Positions 23,801-35,995 of a DNA stretch of 64,000 nt are shown here, piece after piece (position 1 is the first letter of the stretch; every line of letters begins with the position of its first letter). The stretch comes from Ascidia mentula. Its lineage: Eukaryota > Chordata > Ascidiacea > Phlebobranchia > Ascidiidae. Where the stretch lies: assembly GCA_947561715.1 (NCBI GenBank), contig OX387201.1, positions 13,840,001-13,904,000 of the forward strand, written 5' to 3'. Below the pieces are notes generated by a model. The model searched no databases and had not been told where the DNA came from. It was given only the letters and a program-made list of their open reading frames with translations. Made by a program: the position numbers and the translations under genes.

Positions 23801-24470
23801 GCGCCGCGACACCCTGCTGTGCCACGAATTTTTCACCAATTACCATTATTTCATCAACAAACGTTGTTGTTTCATACTATAATATAAAAGGACGACCCGC
23901 ATTTTCCTTTGTATGACTGTAGGTAAGTTTCTTTTTGGGCGTGCAGACATTAGCCTCGTGGGGACAAGAGGACATCATCACGTATATTTTGAATTTTTTT
24001 TATTAAATTCTGACTTGCTGCGATGCTGGAAACATGCCCTCTGCAGTAGCACAAACGTGAAAACAACGTGCTGTTGTTTTTTGTCTTTTATGGCAAATTT
24101 TTGGATGAATTGGTTATAACGGAATGCTGCCCTTTTATTTACTAGTACGTTCTATGTATAGTAACTGGACCTGCAACTGCAATTTTCCTGTTATATAGAA
24201 TTGCAACTAATAAACAGTATTGTCATGAAAGTATAAATGGTGACACCGGTATAATCCCGGTTAATGTATTTGTCGACTAAAGATCTTTTCAGAAATATTA
24301 TAAAGGTGTCCCTACTCTAAAAATGATTAAAATGACTTGGTTATAGAAATGCACAGCTCATGGGATAAGCTGGGTTAGCTTAATCGACAAAATTGGGGCA
24401 AGTTCAACAAAATGGATAAAAACGTTCCATTATCACTCCCGATATGGTGTGGAAAATATGCCATACTACC
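23801..24470. other. Intergenic sequence, nothing recognised
   Basis: No gene, RNA or clear repeat. The plus-strand frame at 23913-24119 has no motif and no paralog in the window. Confidence 0.4.
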
Positions 24471-24740
24471 ATCATATTGTCCAAGTGCTCAGAAGCACAT
24501 GTTCTTTGTAGTACACAGAATTGAACCACTGCTGAACTCTAATTACAAGAGCAAGTTACGCAAGCGTAAGGGATATTGAAGAGCGCAAGTTGTATTAGGA
24601 AGTAACACATTGAATAAACAAAATGTGACGCATATGACAACTGTATAATGACGTTTGATGCGAATCTTGAAATGAAAGGGTCAAGTCGTGTGACGATATG
24701 TTCACAGTCAGTCCATGTTCAACATTTATCATATTCTCCA
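24471..24740. repeat. Diverged copy of the palindrome arm, lacking the MITE
   Basis: Matches the arms at 40998-41400 and 41850-42258 from ACCATCATATTGTC onward. Where those arms hold the 135-bp MITE, this copy reads straight through GTATTAGGAAGTAA, so it is the empty site. It lies just downstream of the lectin-like gene at 24866-25728. Confidence 0.75.
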
Positions 24741-24865
24741 TCTTTAAGCAAAATATGTTGTGTTTTGTCCGAAGCGACATCGCACACAAAAGTTATGTAC
24801 AGGACACAATAAGGCAGACAAACATCCATCAAGTTACACTGGTACATCCCAAAGCTGCAGACTTG

Positions 24866-25728
24866 TCATTGCTTGGAGCAAAGCGGCACCCGGCCCAGAA
24901 GGAGGTTGGAATTTCCATTGAAGAATCCTTCTGTGTTCCATCCGGGTCCTAGTTTCACCTGGAATGCCAAAGACGTCCTGTCCGATCTTTTGTCAGGCCA
25001 TCCTGGATGCCACATGTTGGCGCGTGGACGCCATTTGTTGCCGTTTGAGAGACTGATAAGATTATTGAGAGGCTTCAAACATAAAGTGGTTATTTTAAAA
25101 TGTTTTTAAAATCAACGAAAAAAGAGATTTAGGCGTATCAACGTATCTTAACATTACAGTTTCATTAAATTTACTTTCTTTGCAAGATATAAACTAAAAC
25201 AAACTTAGTAATATATCACCTCGTAGGAAGATCCAAGCAGCACATTCACAAACAATAACTTTTTGTTTATCCAAGCTTTTTGCACGTAACCGTACATGAC
25301 GTCATACATTGCTTCGCTGTCGATTTCAGCAAGCACGCCACCATAAAACTGACACCAGTTCGTTAAATTTATATCTACCGTACTATATGTAAATGGAAGG
25401 AAGAAGCATTTCCCGTTGTACACCACACCTTCACATTTATTGCGATCTGAAACCACCAATGAAAGAAATACATATTTGAGACGACCAACTTGTTTAAAAG
25501 CAAATGTTTGCATAGGATTTGTTGAACCTATTTTGAAACGTTTAGTTAGAACGTTTGTTTCATGTACGTAAACCATAGGTACAACGTATTTCAATTGTAG
25601 TTTGCATAACGATATTATAGTCCTAAAAGAACTCACAAAAAGGTTGTCATTGAATTACCTGTTTTCTGCGCGAATGCACAATCGAAGAACACGACTGCTG
25701 CGATTAAACAAGTAAGAACATGTAGCAT
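24866..25728 (-). CDS. Small secreted C-type-lectin-like protein, copy 1
   Basis: Three coding exons on the minus strand: 25659-25728, 25220-25446 and 24866-25072, giving 167 residues. Exon 1 is a signal peptide (MLHVLTCLIAAVVFF). The mature protein has the first half of a C-type lectin fold: CEGVVYNGKC, NWCQFYGGVLAEIDS, then WRPRANMWHPGWP and a final VPLCS. Only four cysteines are seen, so the inner disulfide of a typical C-type lectin domain is missing, and there is no EPN/QPD or WND calcium-sugar motif. Sugar binding is therefore doubtful. It belongs to a local family with copies at 34296-35585, 43921-44783 and 61350-61865. Secretion is likely; a defence or adhesion role is inference only. 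Confidence 0.85.
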
Positions 25729-25733
25729 TGTGT

Positions 25734-25893
25734 TCTAAACGAAGAATTGTAAAGATTAATTACAAGTGTCAAGACAAAATATTGCAAAAAGCTAAACGCT
25801 CAAATAAACTCTAACCTGTTTCAGAAAAACTCCAACGTTGTCACAGTAACCAAACTTTAAAGTTGCTTTAAGAAGTTTCTTCCTTTTATTGGG
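25734..25893 (-). promoter_or_regulatory. Promoter and 5' UTR exon of lectin-like copy 1
   Basis: On the minus strand an AATAAAAGGAAG box (about 25880-25893) sits 60-80 bases before a 5' splice site, ACAG|GTTAG at 25816/25815. The 3' splice site TTTAG|AACACAATG follows, just before the start codon. The lectin-like copy at 34296-35585 has the same arrangement, which supports it. Confidence 0.55.
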
Positions 25894-26771
25894 TTCTGTG
25901 ACTCGCGTCTGCACGTGAATTATTTTTGAGATAATTGTAAAAGAACGACCTGGCAAAATATCCAACGATACAAAGTCTCAAGACACATCTCATGTGATGC
26001 AGATAATCGATCAGATCATTATGCAGTCGCGGTACCTTTCACGATGGAAATTATCTTTAACGGAGTTTTGACAGATTTGTCTGACGAAATGCATTTTTTT
26101 GGAAGCAAGAAAACATTCCAAGCAGACATTAGTATGACGCTTTCAAGGACGTATGCCAGCTTGCCTAAATCCTTGCACAGCGGCTCTGCAACGACTGCAA
26201 CATCAAACGTGGGGAATTAGAAAAAATTTTCATGGGCGATCATAGGGTTTTTCTCTAATATAAACCCTAGAATTACATAATAATAACTTAATGCTGTGGT
26301 TAAAATTACCGAAATGTCTTGAAGTAGCTTATGTTCTGTCAGCAAAGCAAAATAACACGTCCCATGATGCCATTCATATCAAATTAAAACTACAAAATAA
26401 CAGAAAACATATACCTATACTCTGTAGAGTATACCAATGTTTTAATGTGGTCAAAGAACGATACTACTCTATGCCCAAATTAAGTAAAGTTTAAATGCCC
26501 AGTTGTGTGCTCTGTTTGTGTATCATGGTCCCCAGGAGTCCATGGTTTCGGCGACTACCGTCCTATGTACCCCTACGGCAGAACCGTTGCGTCACCACAA
26601 CATGTCGTCATAGGATTTATGATCTCGTGTAAAACATCCGTTAATATCCACAGATCTACCTGGAATAAGTTTGAGAGCTCGTTAGACAGCGAATCTACAG
26701 AACCAGGCAATCACTACTTAAACCAGCACAGTAAAACTTTCCAGCAAGCACAGTAAAACTTTCGCCCGTTA
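25894..26771. other. Intergenic sequence upstream of lectin-like copy 1
   Basis: No gene recognised. Short frames at 26291-26494 and 26505-26756 have no motif. It ends at the start of the duplicated block that begins at 26772. Confidence 0.4.
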
Positions 26772-28690
26772 GGCGAAATATATTTTCTCTGTGTCGCTGT
26801 GTTGAATTTACACAGAACTACATACTTATATTCCAATTTACAAACGTACAACACATTCCATCGTTTATATCTCAACAACTCTTCCGGTTTTTTTCTTTTC
26901 AGCAAAAACATGACTGACCTGTCTTATCCCATGGACCATGTGTTCCTGTAACCAAGTCATGTAAATCCTTTTATCGAAGTGACGACTTCATAATACAACT
27001 GAAAACACCCTTAGTTAGCAAAAACTATATATTAAGTTGCAATTCTATGTAACAGGATAATTCCTGATGCAGGTACATTTACATACACATGCCTTCCAAT
27101 AAATAATATGGCTAGATTGGTGACCAATTCACCCTATGAGTCGTCCATACCAAGCGCAGTCAAAAGTGTCGTCACAGCAACAAGTTTTTCACTTTTGTTT
27201 CCCTGTCGAATTGGAACTTTCGGTGACGACGTTTGTAACAAACAGTTCGCATTCTCTCGAGACCCCACGATACTATGCAAATTTTACAAATCAGAAAATA
27301 GTGGTCTGACATATCAATCACTGCTCTGATCAACATGTAAATGATTGAATGATTGCAAAATGACGTAGTTAAATTTTAGTATTTCAAAAATAAACAGTCC
27401 GTTGTAAGTGATGAGCAATTTTTTTGTTTAATTTTTGCTCATAAGAACACCAAACTGTGACATCACGGAAACCTCCTCCCAGTTCTCGCGCTGTGATCTC
27501 ACAAACCATTTATCCGTTTCGCTTCGAAATCCAATCACAAAATTATTTTGCAAAATATTCTGTGCATGACATTATGTTGCAATCATTATAAAAGACAAAT
27601 TCGCTTTTGGATAGACTTTAAACACCACTTATCAATCAAACAGAACAACGAACATAGCGTGAGAATAGCAAACGAACTTCGCGTGAGAATAGCGTGAGAT
27701 GTTTGCTAAGGCACAGTTCTACCGTAAATTGGGAAATGAGGTCACCGACGAATGCGCATTCCTGTTTTACCGCAGTACAGTCCGAATTTGAGAGGTCCCG
27801 AACTTTAATGACGTAATTTGGCTATTTGTGATCAATGTTCATGATATGCGTAAATGTCCAATGTCCATGTTAAGTGAACACGTGAACGTAACAATGCTGT
27901 TTAGTACAACATCGATTTGTTGCTGCTTAAAAGGCACATATAATTTGACTTTGATCCAAATCTACATTCGAGTATAATGCTGTGTGGTAAATATGTTAGG
28001 ATTCAGAAAACGTTATGCCACGACTTGGCGCATTCATTTCCTATTTCGCACCGAAAGTCATTTTAGCTTTTGTCTACGTCCGATTTTAATGCATTTGGGT
28101 CTTGATTCTTCAGATATTGCTTTGCTTAACTTTTCCTTTAAAATGCATGTAATATTAATGGCCTAGTTTGAAGTCCATCAAGGAGTTGATGTATTGGCAG
28201 CTTCTGTTAGCCTTGGTTTGAAATTCATGTCAAACAACAATTTGAAATTAATAAAAACGAAACCAAAACGACTCTGACACGTTTCACTTTTAAAATGTTT
28301 TGTTGTTGTCAAGCAATGTGCGGAGAGTACGGAACAAACTATACATCAATGCGGGGCTGAATCGCGTTTTTTACAATTGTATAGAGAGCATAGTTTATTG
28401 GATAAACGGTGAGCAAGAACAAATGCAGCTTTCCAAATAACATCATCGAAAATATTTTGCATGAATCAAGTAGCGTTGATTCATGTTTTGTTGATTAAGT
28501 AACAACACAGCAGCGAATAACAATATTGTCACTGACTTCATCGTGCAGTCGTTGATGACGTGAAAATTTCGCTTCCTTTGAAATTTGTGACGTCTGACGA
28601 ACCATATCCGCCTCCAAGTTGCAATGCGTCATGTTTGTTTAGGAAACTTGCCTGATAAAAGGCAACGAGTTTCTGTTTTGTAACAAAGCA
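26772..28690. repeat. Segmental duplication block X, copy 1
   Basis: Collinear with 50376-52387, starting with TTTTCTCTGTGTCGCTGTGT and ending in a block that includes AACAATATTGTCACTGACTT. Divergence is moderate, with small insertions and deletions. No intact gene lies inside. The last about 190 bases (28495-28690) also match 43195-43380, just upstream of the lectin-like gene at 43921, so this block may hold old promoter DNA of that family. Confidence 0.8.
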
Positions 28691-28859
28691 ATTTATTGTC
28701 AGCATACTCAATGTCAATTAATTAACGAACAGGAGTGAATTCTGAAGGAAAAAATGATGTTCGCAAGACGTAGTACAGGTCTAGACCACGTATATCATTG
28801 TATTATCAACTTGGTTGTAATCCTTCTTGTCGACTGCGACGGTAGAGATGATAGCTTTT

Positions 28860-28990
28860 TTATCGTCTGTATTATTTTGGTACCACTGGCATGAAACATA
28901 CGTGCTGTATTTATTCGAAGTTTCGTCTGCCAAGCGACGAGACTTCATCATATTGAAATAGTTGTTCCGCTCTGTTGGTTTATATATTTT
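28860..28990 (-). mobile_element. Penelope-like terminal remnant with hammerhead-like core
   Basis: Read on the minus strand, 28920-28950 gives TGATGA, an AGTCTCG...GGCAGAC stem-like block and GAAAC, as in the 3' termini at 23725-23756 and 38061-38096. One position of the first box differs from CTGATGA. Only the end of an element is present. Confidence 0.5.
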
Positions 28991-29358
28991 TTGTTACTTT
29001 TTAATGAACAGTTCCTAGCAATGTCTTAAACTTCAAGACATATTCTTATGGGTTTTAGTGGTAAGGCTTTAATGCAGGATGACAAAGGAAACATGCTTTT
29101 TTGGAAGACACTCAATTTTTAGGCTCATTCTTAGAAGTTTTATTATTGATCAATATCTAGTATCGACTGGTGTCTCTGCCTCAATTTTTTTTTCAATTTA
29201 ACTTCAAGTTTCAGCATGTGTAATTGTTTAAAATCACAAAACATAAGATCATAATAAACAGTACTGGGATCCAAGTGTGCCGCGACCCCCAAAAATGGGA
29301 ACCTTTTGCATGGAAACATATTCGGCGACAGCTGAATCCTGTTGTTTGTGTGACTAAC

Positions 29359-29864
29359 CTCAAATATTTGAAAAACTTTGAGAGGCTCTCTCACATCATC
29401 AGGTTGTTCGGAATCACGTCCATACACGATGCAGACTCCACTCATTTCACCAGTTTCTTTGTCATAAGCACATAGTGCCGGTCGTTTGAGATAATAATCC
29501 TGTTCACACGAAAGTTCATACAACTGGTAGAATTCCAATCAGGTAAACATATTTAACATTGCGAGATTGTGGTATACCATTGTGGTATGCAATGGCATGA
29601 TTTTGCAAAATGTATCTTTTTGGACCAAATACCACAAGATCTGTACAACGTGCATTGGAAAGATTTAAAAATAACACCAACCTTCATCAAATTAACAAAG
29701 ACATCAATATCGTCTTCCGAAAGTTGCAGAATCTTTGAAACTGTCTCTCGACGACAGAAATCCGTTCGGATTATGTCGCAGATTTCTGGGATGTCTTTAT
29801 TATTTGACAATCTCCAACATGTCGCATGATCTGATTTTCGTAAATGCAAAAGGTTGTCACTCAT
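29359..29864 (-). pseudogene. Truncated GNAT acetyltransferase copy (exons 1-2 only)
   Basis: Exon 1 (29682-29864) and exon 2 (29359-29523) match the complete genes at 45344-46733 and 53073-54755 in length and frame: exon 1 runs MSDNLLHLRKSDHATCWRLS to DVFVNLMK, exon 2 LYELSCEQDYYLKRP to VFQIFE. The block ends at 29055, and exons 3 and 4, which hold the acetyl-CoA-binding motif, are absent. It cannot make a working enzyme. The loss fits an edge of the segmental duplication. Confidence 0.8.
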
Positions 29865-30559
29865 TTTGTCCTTAGAGTTACTCCAATCCTACAAAAGCGA
29901 TCAAATATTTGTATCCTGTGTTTCAAGTGCATATGACACGGTCATGGCAACTTTGCGAAAAAACTAATGGTACATCTACAACAAACATATCTCCAGTTTT
30001 TCGGTTCTACCTTAACTAAAAAATGTAAAAAACTGTACAAAAAGTAGCGGCGACCAAAAAATCGTAAACCTTTTTTGCTCTGGCGAAATTGACATCACAC
30101 AAGGCGCTTGCGTTGAAAAATACATTGTTTACATAGGAGAAGGCACTTTATATTGATTGTAGAAATCGAATAGTTTTAAACAAACCAAAGGCTTATTTGT
30201 CCATTATTATCGGAAGACCAAAGGGTATATAGCAGCAACGGCATTACTCTGCACTTCGATAAGACGGTGACATTACATGACGTCATTTTGGGTGTGATGA
30301 CTTTAACCTCACCTTTGTGTGGACTTTAATTTAATGATCCCAACAATTCTAGTTACAACTATATTGCGAAAAATACATTAGTGGTTGATTGTGGCGAATT
30401 AAATAAATGATTTATGACGCGAACTCGTAGGCAACGCCGCTGTCGGACAAAAAGTGGTATTATGACAGAATAACAGTGTTGTGTTGCATAATCAGCTAAT
30501 TTGGTCGTTTTTTTTTCGGCGGTCTTATTGCCGAACAGCACAAACTGCCGGTGCCGGTG

Positions 30560-30715
30560 CCCACATACTGGTTACTGGATGGCACTCTGACTGATCAGCT
30601 GCAACGAGTGACCCACTTTTAAAGGATCACTGGCATCCATTGTTTAAAAGTGGATCACTCGTTACAGTTGATCAATCAGAGTGCCGTCCACAGTTTTTCC
30701 GGGGTGGCGGTTTTC
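30560..30715. repeat. Fold-back sequence with GGCACTCTGACTGATCAGCT arms
   Basis: Two inverted arms (about 30582-30628 and 30642-30697) contain GGCACTCTGACTGATCAGCT and its near complement, with a short centre. A second copy is at 47620-47730 and a diverged one near 55250-55310. Probably the end or core of a small DNA element. Confidence 0.6.
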
Positions 30716-30817
30716 CCGGCCAATTGTGCTTGTTTTCGACATCGAGTTGCGGGTTCCCGTTTGCAAAATGACACTTTCAACCACATGTTCATTAAAGTTC
30801 GGCGAGCTATCAGCTAG

Positions 30818-31265
30818 ACCAGGGGTCTCAAACACGCGGCCGTTGAAGGCATTTTGTGCGGCCTGTGAAGCATTTTTTAATTCCAAATTGGATTTAAGTT
30901 ATTCGTTTTAATCAGAACCGGGTAAAATGCTAGTGATACATTTATTTTAAAGTTTAAGAGAGAAGGCTGCCACAGTCTTTTTTGGAAAGCTATTGCTATT
31001 GTTTATGCAATTGCTACTGTTTCGTTACTGGAAGTCATTGTTCCTTTGCAAGCTAGTCTTGCAAGTTGGCGATTTTAAAACGTATACTACAACAGTTCAC
31101 ATATATCATGAAGCAACAAGGCTCAGATTGAAGTTAGCAGATTTATTTGTAAAAAAATCGATTTCGCTTATGTAAGCATCATCAGCTACAACAGTTCATA
31201 AATCATTGTTAGTTGACAAAATTTTAGCGGCACACCATTTCAACTACAGTTTATTCCAGTTGTGC
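30818..31265. mobile_element. hAT-like element, right end missing
   Basis: Starts with CAGGGGTCTCAAACACGCGG. In the other duplication copy (47866-48302) the element runs to an inverted terminus; here the right end is gone. Confidence 0.45.
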
Positions 31266-31370
31266 ATTATTTTTGAAAAGTTTATGTATCACGTTAGCAA
31301 TCATAAATGCTGTAACAACAAGAAAAACCTGTCCCAGTAACTGTTTTATTATTACACGACTAAATTAGAC

Positions 31371-31406
31371 AGAACAGGTCAAAACAGCGGCCATCTGTCT
31401 ACAGCT
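31371..31406 (+). repeat. 3' half of the hammerhead motif
   Basis: CAGGTC...AAACAGCGGCCATCTGTC and TACAGCT match stem II 3' strand, stem III and stem I 3' strand of the 53-nt ribozyme. The 5' half with CTGATGA is missing, so this is a relic. The twin at 47151-47186 keeps GAAAC. Confidence 0.6.
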
Positions 31407-31753
31407 CAAATTTACATCAAAATCAGTTTGTTGCCCTTGTTCACTTGTTGTCCCTTAATTGTTTATTGCAATACTATACTAAACCAGTTTTACAATGTTT
31501 TCCATTCCTGCGTATAAGGCTTGCTACCAGCACTCGCACGACCAAAGCGCCTTCTAAATAAGAGTTCTAAGACGTCTTAGAAGTTCCAAAACGTATAACG
31601 CAACAATAATCTCGCTTTCGCAGGATTTCGTTAGCAGCGGTAAAAATGGGACTTTGATCAGCTGTATATCAGAAACCAGTCGCCTTTTTCGCTTTTTTTC
31701 GCTTTTTTTTATAACCATCTCTTGGTTTAATTCCATCTCTTGGTTTAATAGGT

Positions 31754-32143
31754 TTAATATTTTTGATGACAAAAGGTTTTAAAAGTGCGACCCTCGAGAC
31801 CAAGACATGAGACATCTTTGATTTTATCCAAACGAATTGCCACGAATGCTGGAAAGTGCTTGTTGCATTTGCGAATGCTTCGGAGGACTGTAGTCGAATC
31901 CGTCCAGAAAACTGATTGGAATTCAATCAGTTCCAGCTCTTTCCTCACAAGTTGATCCAGCCTGCAAACTGCCGTTGTCAACTCCAGGCATAAAATCAAA
32001 CATGTCTTCGTGGAGGCAACACGTTCTTTGTCCATGATGATTGAGTAGTGAAGAAGTCCTCGCTCGACTTCCAACCTCAGAAATGTCTCCGCACCACAAA
32101 CTGTAGATGACGTACAAACAAGGATCGCTGGCAGCTTCTGCAC
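31754..32143 (-). mobile_element. BEL/Pao LTR-retrotransposon fossil, pol fragment
   Basis: The minus-strand translation resembles the region of BEL/Pao polyproteins between reverse transcriptase and RNase H (peptidase A17 region), with the characteristic FWTDSTTVL motif. Only a small internal fragment is present; no terminal repeats or other genes were found. It is broken and old, and was copied with the surrounding duplication block to 48302-48760. Confidence 0.6.
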
Positions 32144-33425
32144 GATTATGCGCTTTCTATGAAACCACGCAACAATGGTCTCGCTTTCACACTATCACGT
32201 TTCAACGGTTCTAACATAACCTTTATCAGCAGTATCTCAGAAACCTGTGGCCGATTCAAACTATCTTTTTTGCCAAAAATTGCTAAAAGTTATTGTAAAT
32301 TTATAGTTTAGTTTTTTTTAGTTCGGTTTTCTCAGTTACATACAATTTCATATAACAGTTAAAGTAAGTTTACTTGATCTGTTTTTTTTGGCTGTTCACT
32401 ACATTTAAATTACTATTTACATTTAAATGAAACTATCATTGCAAATAGTTAACAAATTCCCAAATATATATAGGCGACAATGTTGTAGAGTAATCCTAAA
32501 ATCCAATTTTTGATAAATGTCGTGCAAACGTTTACTTAAAACATAAAAACATAAACTTACACAATAAGACAAACTATCAAAGTTTCAACCACGCAATGAA
32601 AGAAAAAAATTTTTCAAAAAATTGACAATAGGATCAATGAAAGTGCATCACGTTTACAAACCGCCACGGCAAAGAGTTGTTATATGTTTGCATTTGCAAA
32701 ATCTACGAAAATTGGTCGATAATATAAACAATATATATAGGTTATATGTTACCAGTGTAGCTACAATAAATGCCAGTAAAATATGTTATTTTTTTGCAAT
32801 AATACACAAATACTCTTTGTCACAAAAATATCTGTGAATGTTTAAAGTGCATTATATGTACATTAATTTCATTAAAACAATCAGAAATCATTTTAACAAA
32901 ACAACACATTTTTGTTGCATATGTGGATAATGTGATACATTGTAGCATATACCTTACATTCAATATTTTTGCAGCTTTGTAAGCAAAGTTGTGCACCATA
33001 CCAATCCTGAACTTTTACGGAAGCGGAATTTGACATTACGAAAGTTTAGATATATTTAAACCTCAGTTGAAACGATCATGTAATGTCCCATGAAGGCATC
33101 TCGGTTTAGCGCCGAACATCTCATAAGACGGGATTCTCTCAGAGAAACGCGACCTAATCTGCCGTAATAGCCGGCTCTTATTCAAATAGACACAGTAAAT
33201 TCAAGTTGAACCGTCCAAAATACATCACATTCACTGCAACATTAAAGCGTGACTAGAGTATGTTGCAATGTTACGTCACAGACGCGTCACAAGCAAGCGG
33301 CGGGAAATATAGAGTACCCTCGATGTCACAACGCCGAAAAACGATTTGCGGCATTACCGTTTTCAAATGAATTTGACGACTGTTTGTTCACCAGGGGCAA
33401 AATCCTTCCTATCAAATAAATGAGT

Positions 33426-33660
33426 AAAGCGGAGCCAATAACATGACGACCTATAAGGTCTCACCAGTGCAGCTGGTGTGACTACCAAACGACTTGGCCG
33501 ACAAAACCGTCAAGCAAAGAATTCCACTTTGTGGTGACTATACAATCTTGGTCATGCGATGGGCACCAAACTGGATGCAAGGAGAAAACAAGGTGGAAAC
33601 ACTATGGCCAAGCAATGCTCAACCAATAGTGTCGCCAGGCCCGTGTCACAAATAAATCAG
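33426..33660 (-). repeat. Old truncated copy of the hammerhead-bearing repeat
   Basis: Matches the 285-bp unit from its GGTCTCACCAGTGCAGCTGG part through CCAATAGTGTCGCCAGGC. On the minus strand CTGATGA has become CTGGTGA, and the GAAA box and stem III are missing. A single decayed copy. Confidence 0.75.
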
Positions 33661-34295
33661 TGTTTGTGACAATCAAATGGTTAAAGTTCTGCATGTGCAA
33701 GCCAAAGTGATGGTTTGTTCGCACATTTATAACTTATATATATTTGTGCAAAATGTACGGTTTATACGAAACAATAAATAAAGGTAAATGTTGGAGGTAT
33801 GTTTACAATGTTGCTCACTGCTGCAGGTGTAAGGTTTATATTGAATTGACATTGACACCCTATGCATACGTCCATTAGATTGAAATCTTTCTGCAGAAAC
33901 TTTTGTGTCAGACGTATAACTAGCAAAAAATGTTTTATCGCAATGTCTTAGGATACTTTGTAGCAACATGACGAACATTTTTCGAATAATATTTTAGACA
34001 GCCTGCAAATTTCTGTTGCTTAGTGTAATCCAACAAACATATAGCATTCGTGCCAAAACATTTTGATTTCATGTCGCGATGAAAACAGTATACTTTTGAT
34101 AACGTTGAGAATTTTATGTGATAGTAGCTTATAGACGTTTAAATCTCTGGCGTTTTAATCTCTTTTTATGTTATTGTAGCTTATAGACGTCTACTTGTTT
34201 GGTGGATATTTATTATGTGCGAAATGAATGTTTCAAGCAGTGAATAGCATGGCGAAAGAATACAAGTTGGTCAGTATCGCTAGGCAAGAGAATTC
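33661..34295. other. Intergenic, no gene seen
   Basis: Nothing recognised. It holds two nearby copies of an AGCTTATAGACGT-containing string (near 34128 and 34178). Confidence 0.4.
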
Positions 34296-35585
34296 CTAGA
34301 GATTTCTGGAGCAGAGGGGAACCGTAGAATGAATGCCCGAACCGTTGTCGTTAAAAAATCCTTTAAATGGTCGTCCGGGTCCTATGTTCACTTGAAATGC
34401 CAGTGCCGTTCTCTCCGGTTGTGTGTGAGGCCATCCATTAAGCCACATGTTGGCTCGTGGACGCCATTTGTTACCGTTTGAAAGTCTGATAAGATTGTTG
34501 CCAGGCTACAAATAAATGTGGTTGTTTTGTTCATTATGACCATATAAAGGTTTTCATAAAAATATTTCAAACAAAAAGATTTGGTAAATTATTGTACATT
34601 ATTAGGTTTACACTTACAGGCTTCGCAGCCTAACTGGATCCATCTAGGCTACAATGCCTTGACTGCGAAGCCTGTAAACTAAATGATCACGATACGAAGC
34701 TGTGCTCGCCAAGTAAGGACCTGTGCAGTGGGTGATTCTGCCCATCAGGCCATTGCATGAAACATTACTGCGTTATTGCAGATTACCACCAACCAGGGAT
34801 TATAACTAAATATAATGTTAAATTAGTTTTCCTCACAATAAAGTTTCTGAAAAAAAGGTGAAGTTTGTTACCTCGTAGGAAGATCCAAGCAGTACATTCA
34901 CAACCAACATCTTTCTGTTAACCCAAGCTTTTAGCACGTAATCGTACATGACGTCATACATATCTTCGCTGTCGATTTCAGCAAGCACGCCACCATAAAA
35001 CTGACACCAGCTCCGTCCAGAGATCAAAGAAACTCCCGTACCGTAAGTATATGCAAGGTGGTAGCACTTACCGTTGTAGACAACCCCTTCACAGTTATTG
35101 CGATCTGAAACAAATGATTTAAGCCTATAATGCTTGCTGGTGCTCTGTTTTTGTAAGAGACAGAATGGTAAATAACTTTATTATAGCACGAGCTTTCGCG
35201 TGCAGTTATTTACCAGTCAGTTTCTTACAAAAACAGTGCACCAGCAAGCATTATAGGCACAGACCAGAGACTGACACGGTAAGTCAAAGAAATTGAAATA
35301 TTAATTAAATTATTCATATATCTATTATATGATAAAAGTTAAAGAAAATGATTTAAGGTAACTTTTCATAACACGGCATTTTAAATGAGTCTAATTGATC
35401 TATTGTGTATTCATATATGTAATTTATGTTGATTAAATATTTTTATTTGCAAAACGTCATTACTCTAACATAAATTGCACGAATATTTTTCATAAAAATG
35501 TTGAAATTTAATTACCTTGCTTGGAGGCGAATGAACAGTCGAGCACCAAGGCTGCTGCAATCATACCAATAAGAACTCGTAGCAT
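34296..35585 (-). CDS. Small secreted C-type-lectin-like protein, copy 2
   Basis: Three coding exons on the minus strand: 35516-35585, 34872-35104, 34296-34505; 170 residues. Signal peptide MLRVLIGMIAAALVLDCSFA. Exon 2 encodes CEGVVYNGKCYHLAYTYGTG, then SWCQFYGGVLAEIDS and the YVLKAWVNRKMLVVNVLLG strand region. Exon 3 encodes NKWRPRANMW to VPLCSRNL. Four cysteines in the mature part, no calcium-sugar motif. Exon phases match copies 1, 3 and 4. Intron 1 holds a 135-bp hairpin-forming insert (35124-35258). Closest relative in the window is the copy at 61350-61865. Looks intact. Confidence 0.87.
35124..35258. repeat. Hairpin MITE-like insert in intron 1 of lectin-like copy 2
   Basis: The ends are long inverted repeats (CCTATAATGCTTGCTGGTGC and its complement, continuing through TGTTTTTGTAAGA) with a short centre. 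The size and structure fit a miniature inverted-repeat element. A target duplication is not obvious. Confidence 0.6.
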
Positions 35586-35591
35586 CCTTTT

Positions 35592-35770
35592 TCTGAATTA
35601 AAAGTTTGAAGAAAATTTTGCGATGTTATAAAAACACATACAGAAAATTCTATGCATCAACACAATACAAACCTGTATTGGAAACCTCTAACAATGTTGT
35701 AGTATGAAGTCTTTGCAGTTGCTTGACATATTTGCTCCAATCTTTTGTGATTTTCCTCCTTTTATTAGGG
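35592..35770 (-). promoter_or_regulatory. Promoter and 5' UTR exon of lectin-like copy 2
   Basis: On the minus strand CCCTAATAAAAGGAGG (35755-35770) is followed by a UTR exon ending ATACAG|GT at 35673/35672 and a 3' splice site TTCAG|AAAAAGG at 35592, seven bases before the start codon. The layout is as in lectin-like copy 1. Confidence 0.55.
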
Positions 35771-35995
35771 TCTGGGACTCGGTGTCTGCACGTAGTCATT
35801 TAACTTTTGAAGTAGGTAATTTCAACAAAACGAACTGGCGATTTGCCCAGCATGCAAAAATTCGTAATGACATTCCGCTTCTGCATCCAGGATTGAATTG
35901 CTGCAAAATTTGCTTTTGAAACTGCGAACATACACCTTTACAAAACAACAAAACAGAAAACAGAAAAAGTGCAGTTAAACAAATCAGCAGGTGTA

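Larger units (their letters stand above)
29055..33425. repeat. Segmental duplication block Y, copy 1
   Basis: Matches 45895-50030 in the same orientation along most of its length. It contains GNAT exons 1 and 2, an hAT-like end, a half hammerhead motif and a BEL/Pao fossil piece. Compared with the other copy it has extra sequence around 30100-30540 and lacks the right end of the hAT-like element. The left edge falls inside the GNAT intron between exons 2 and 3. Confidence 0.85.
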
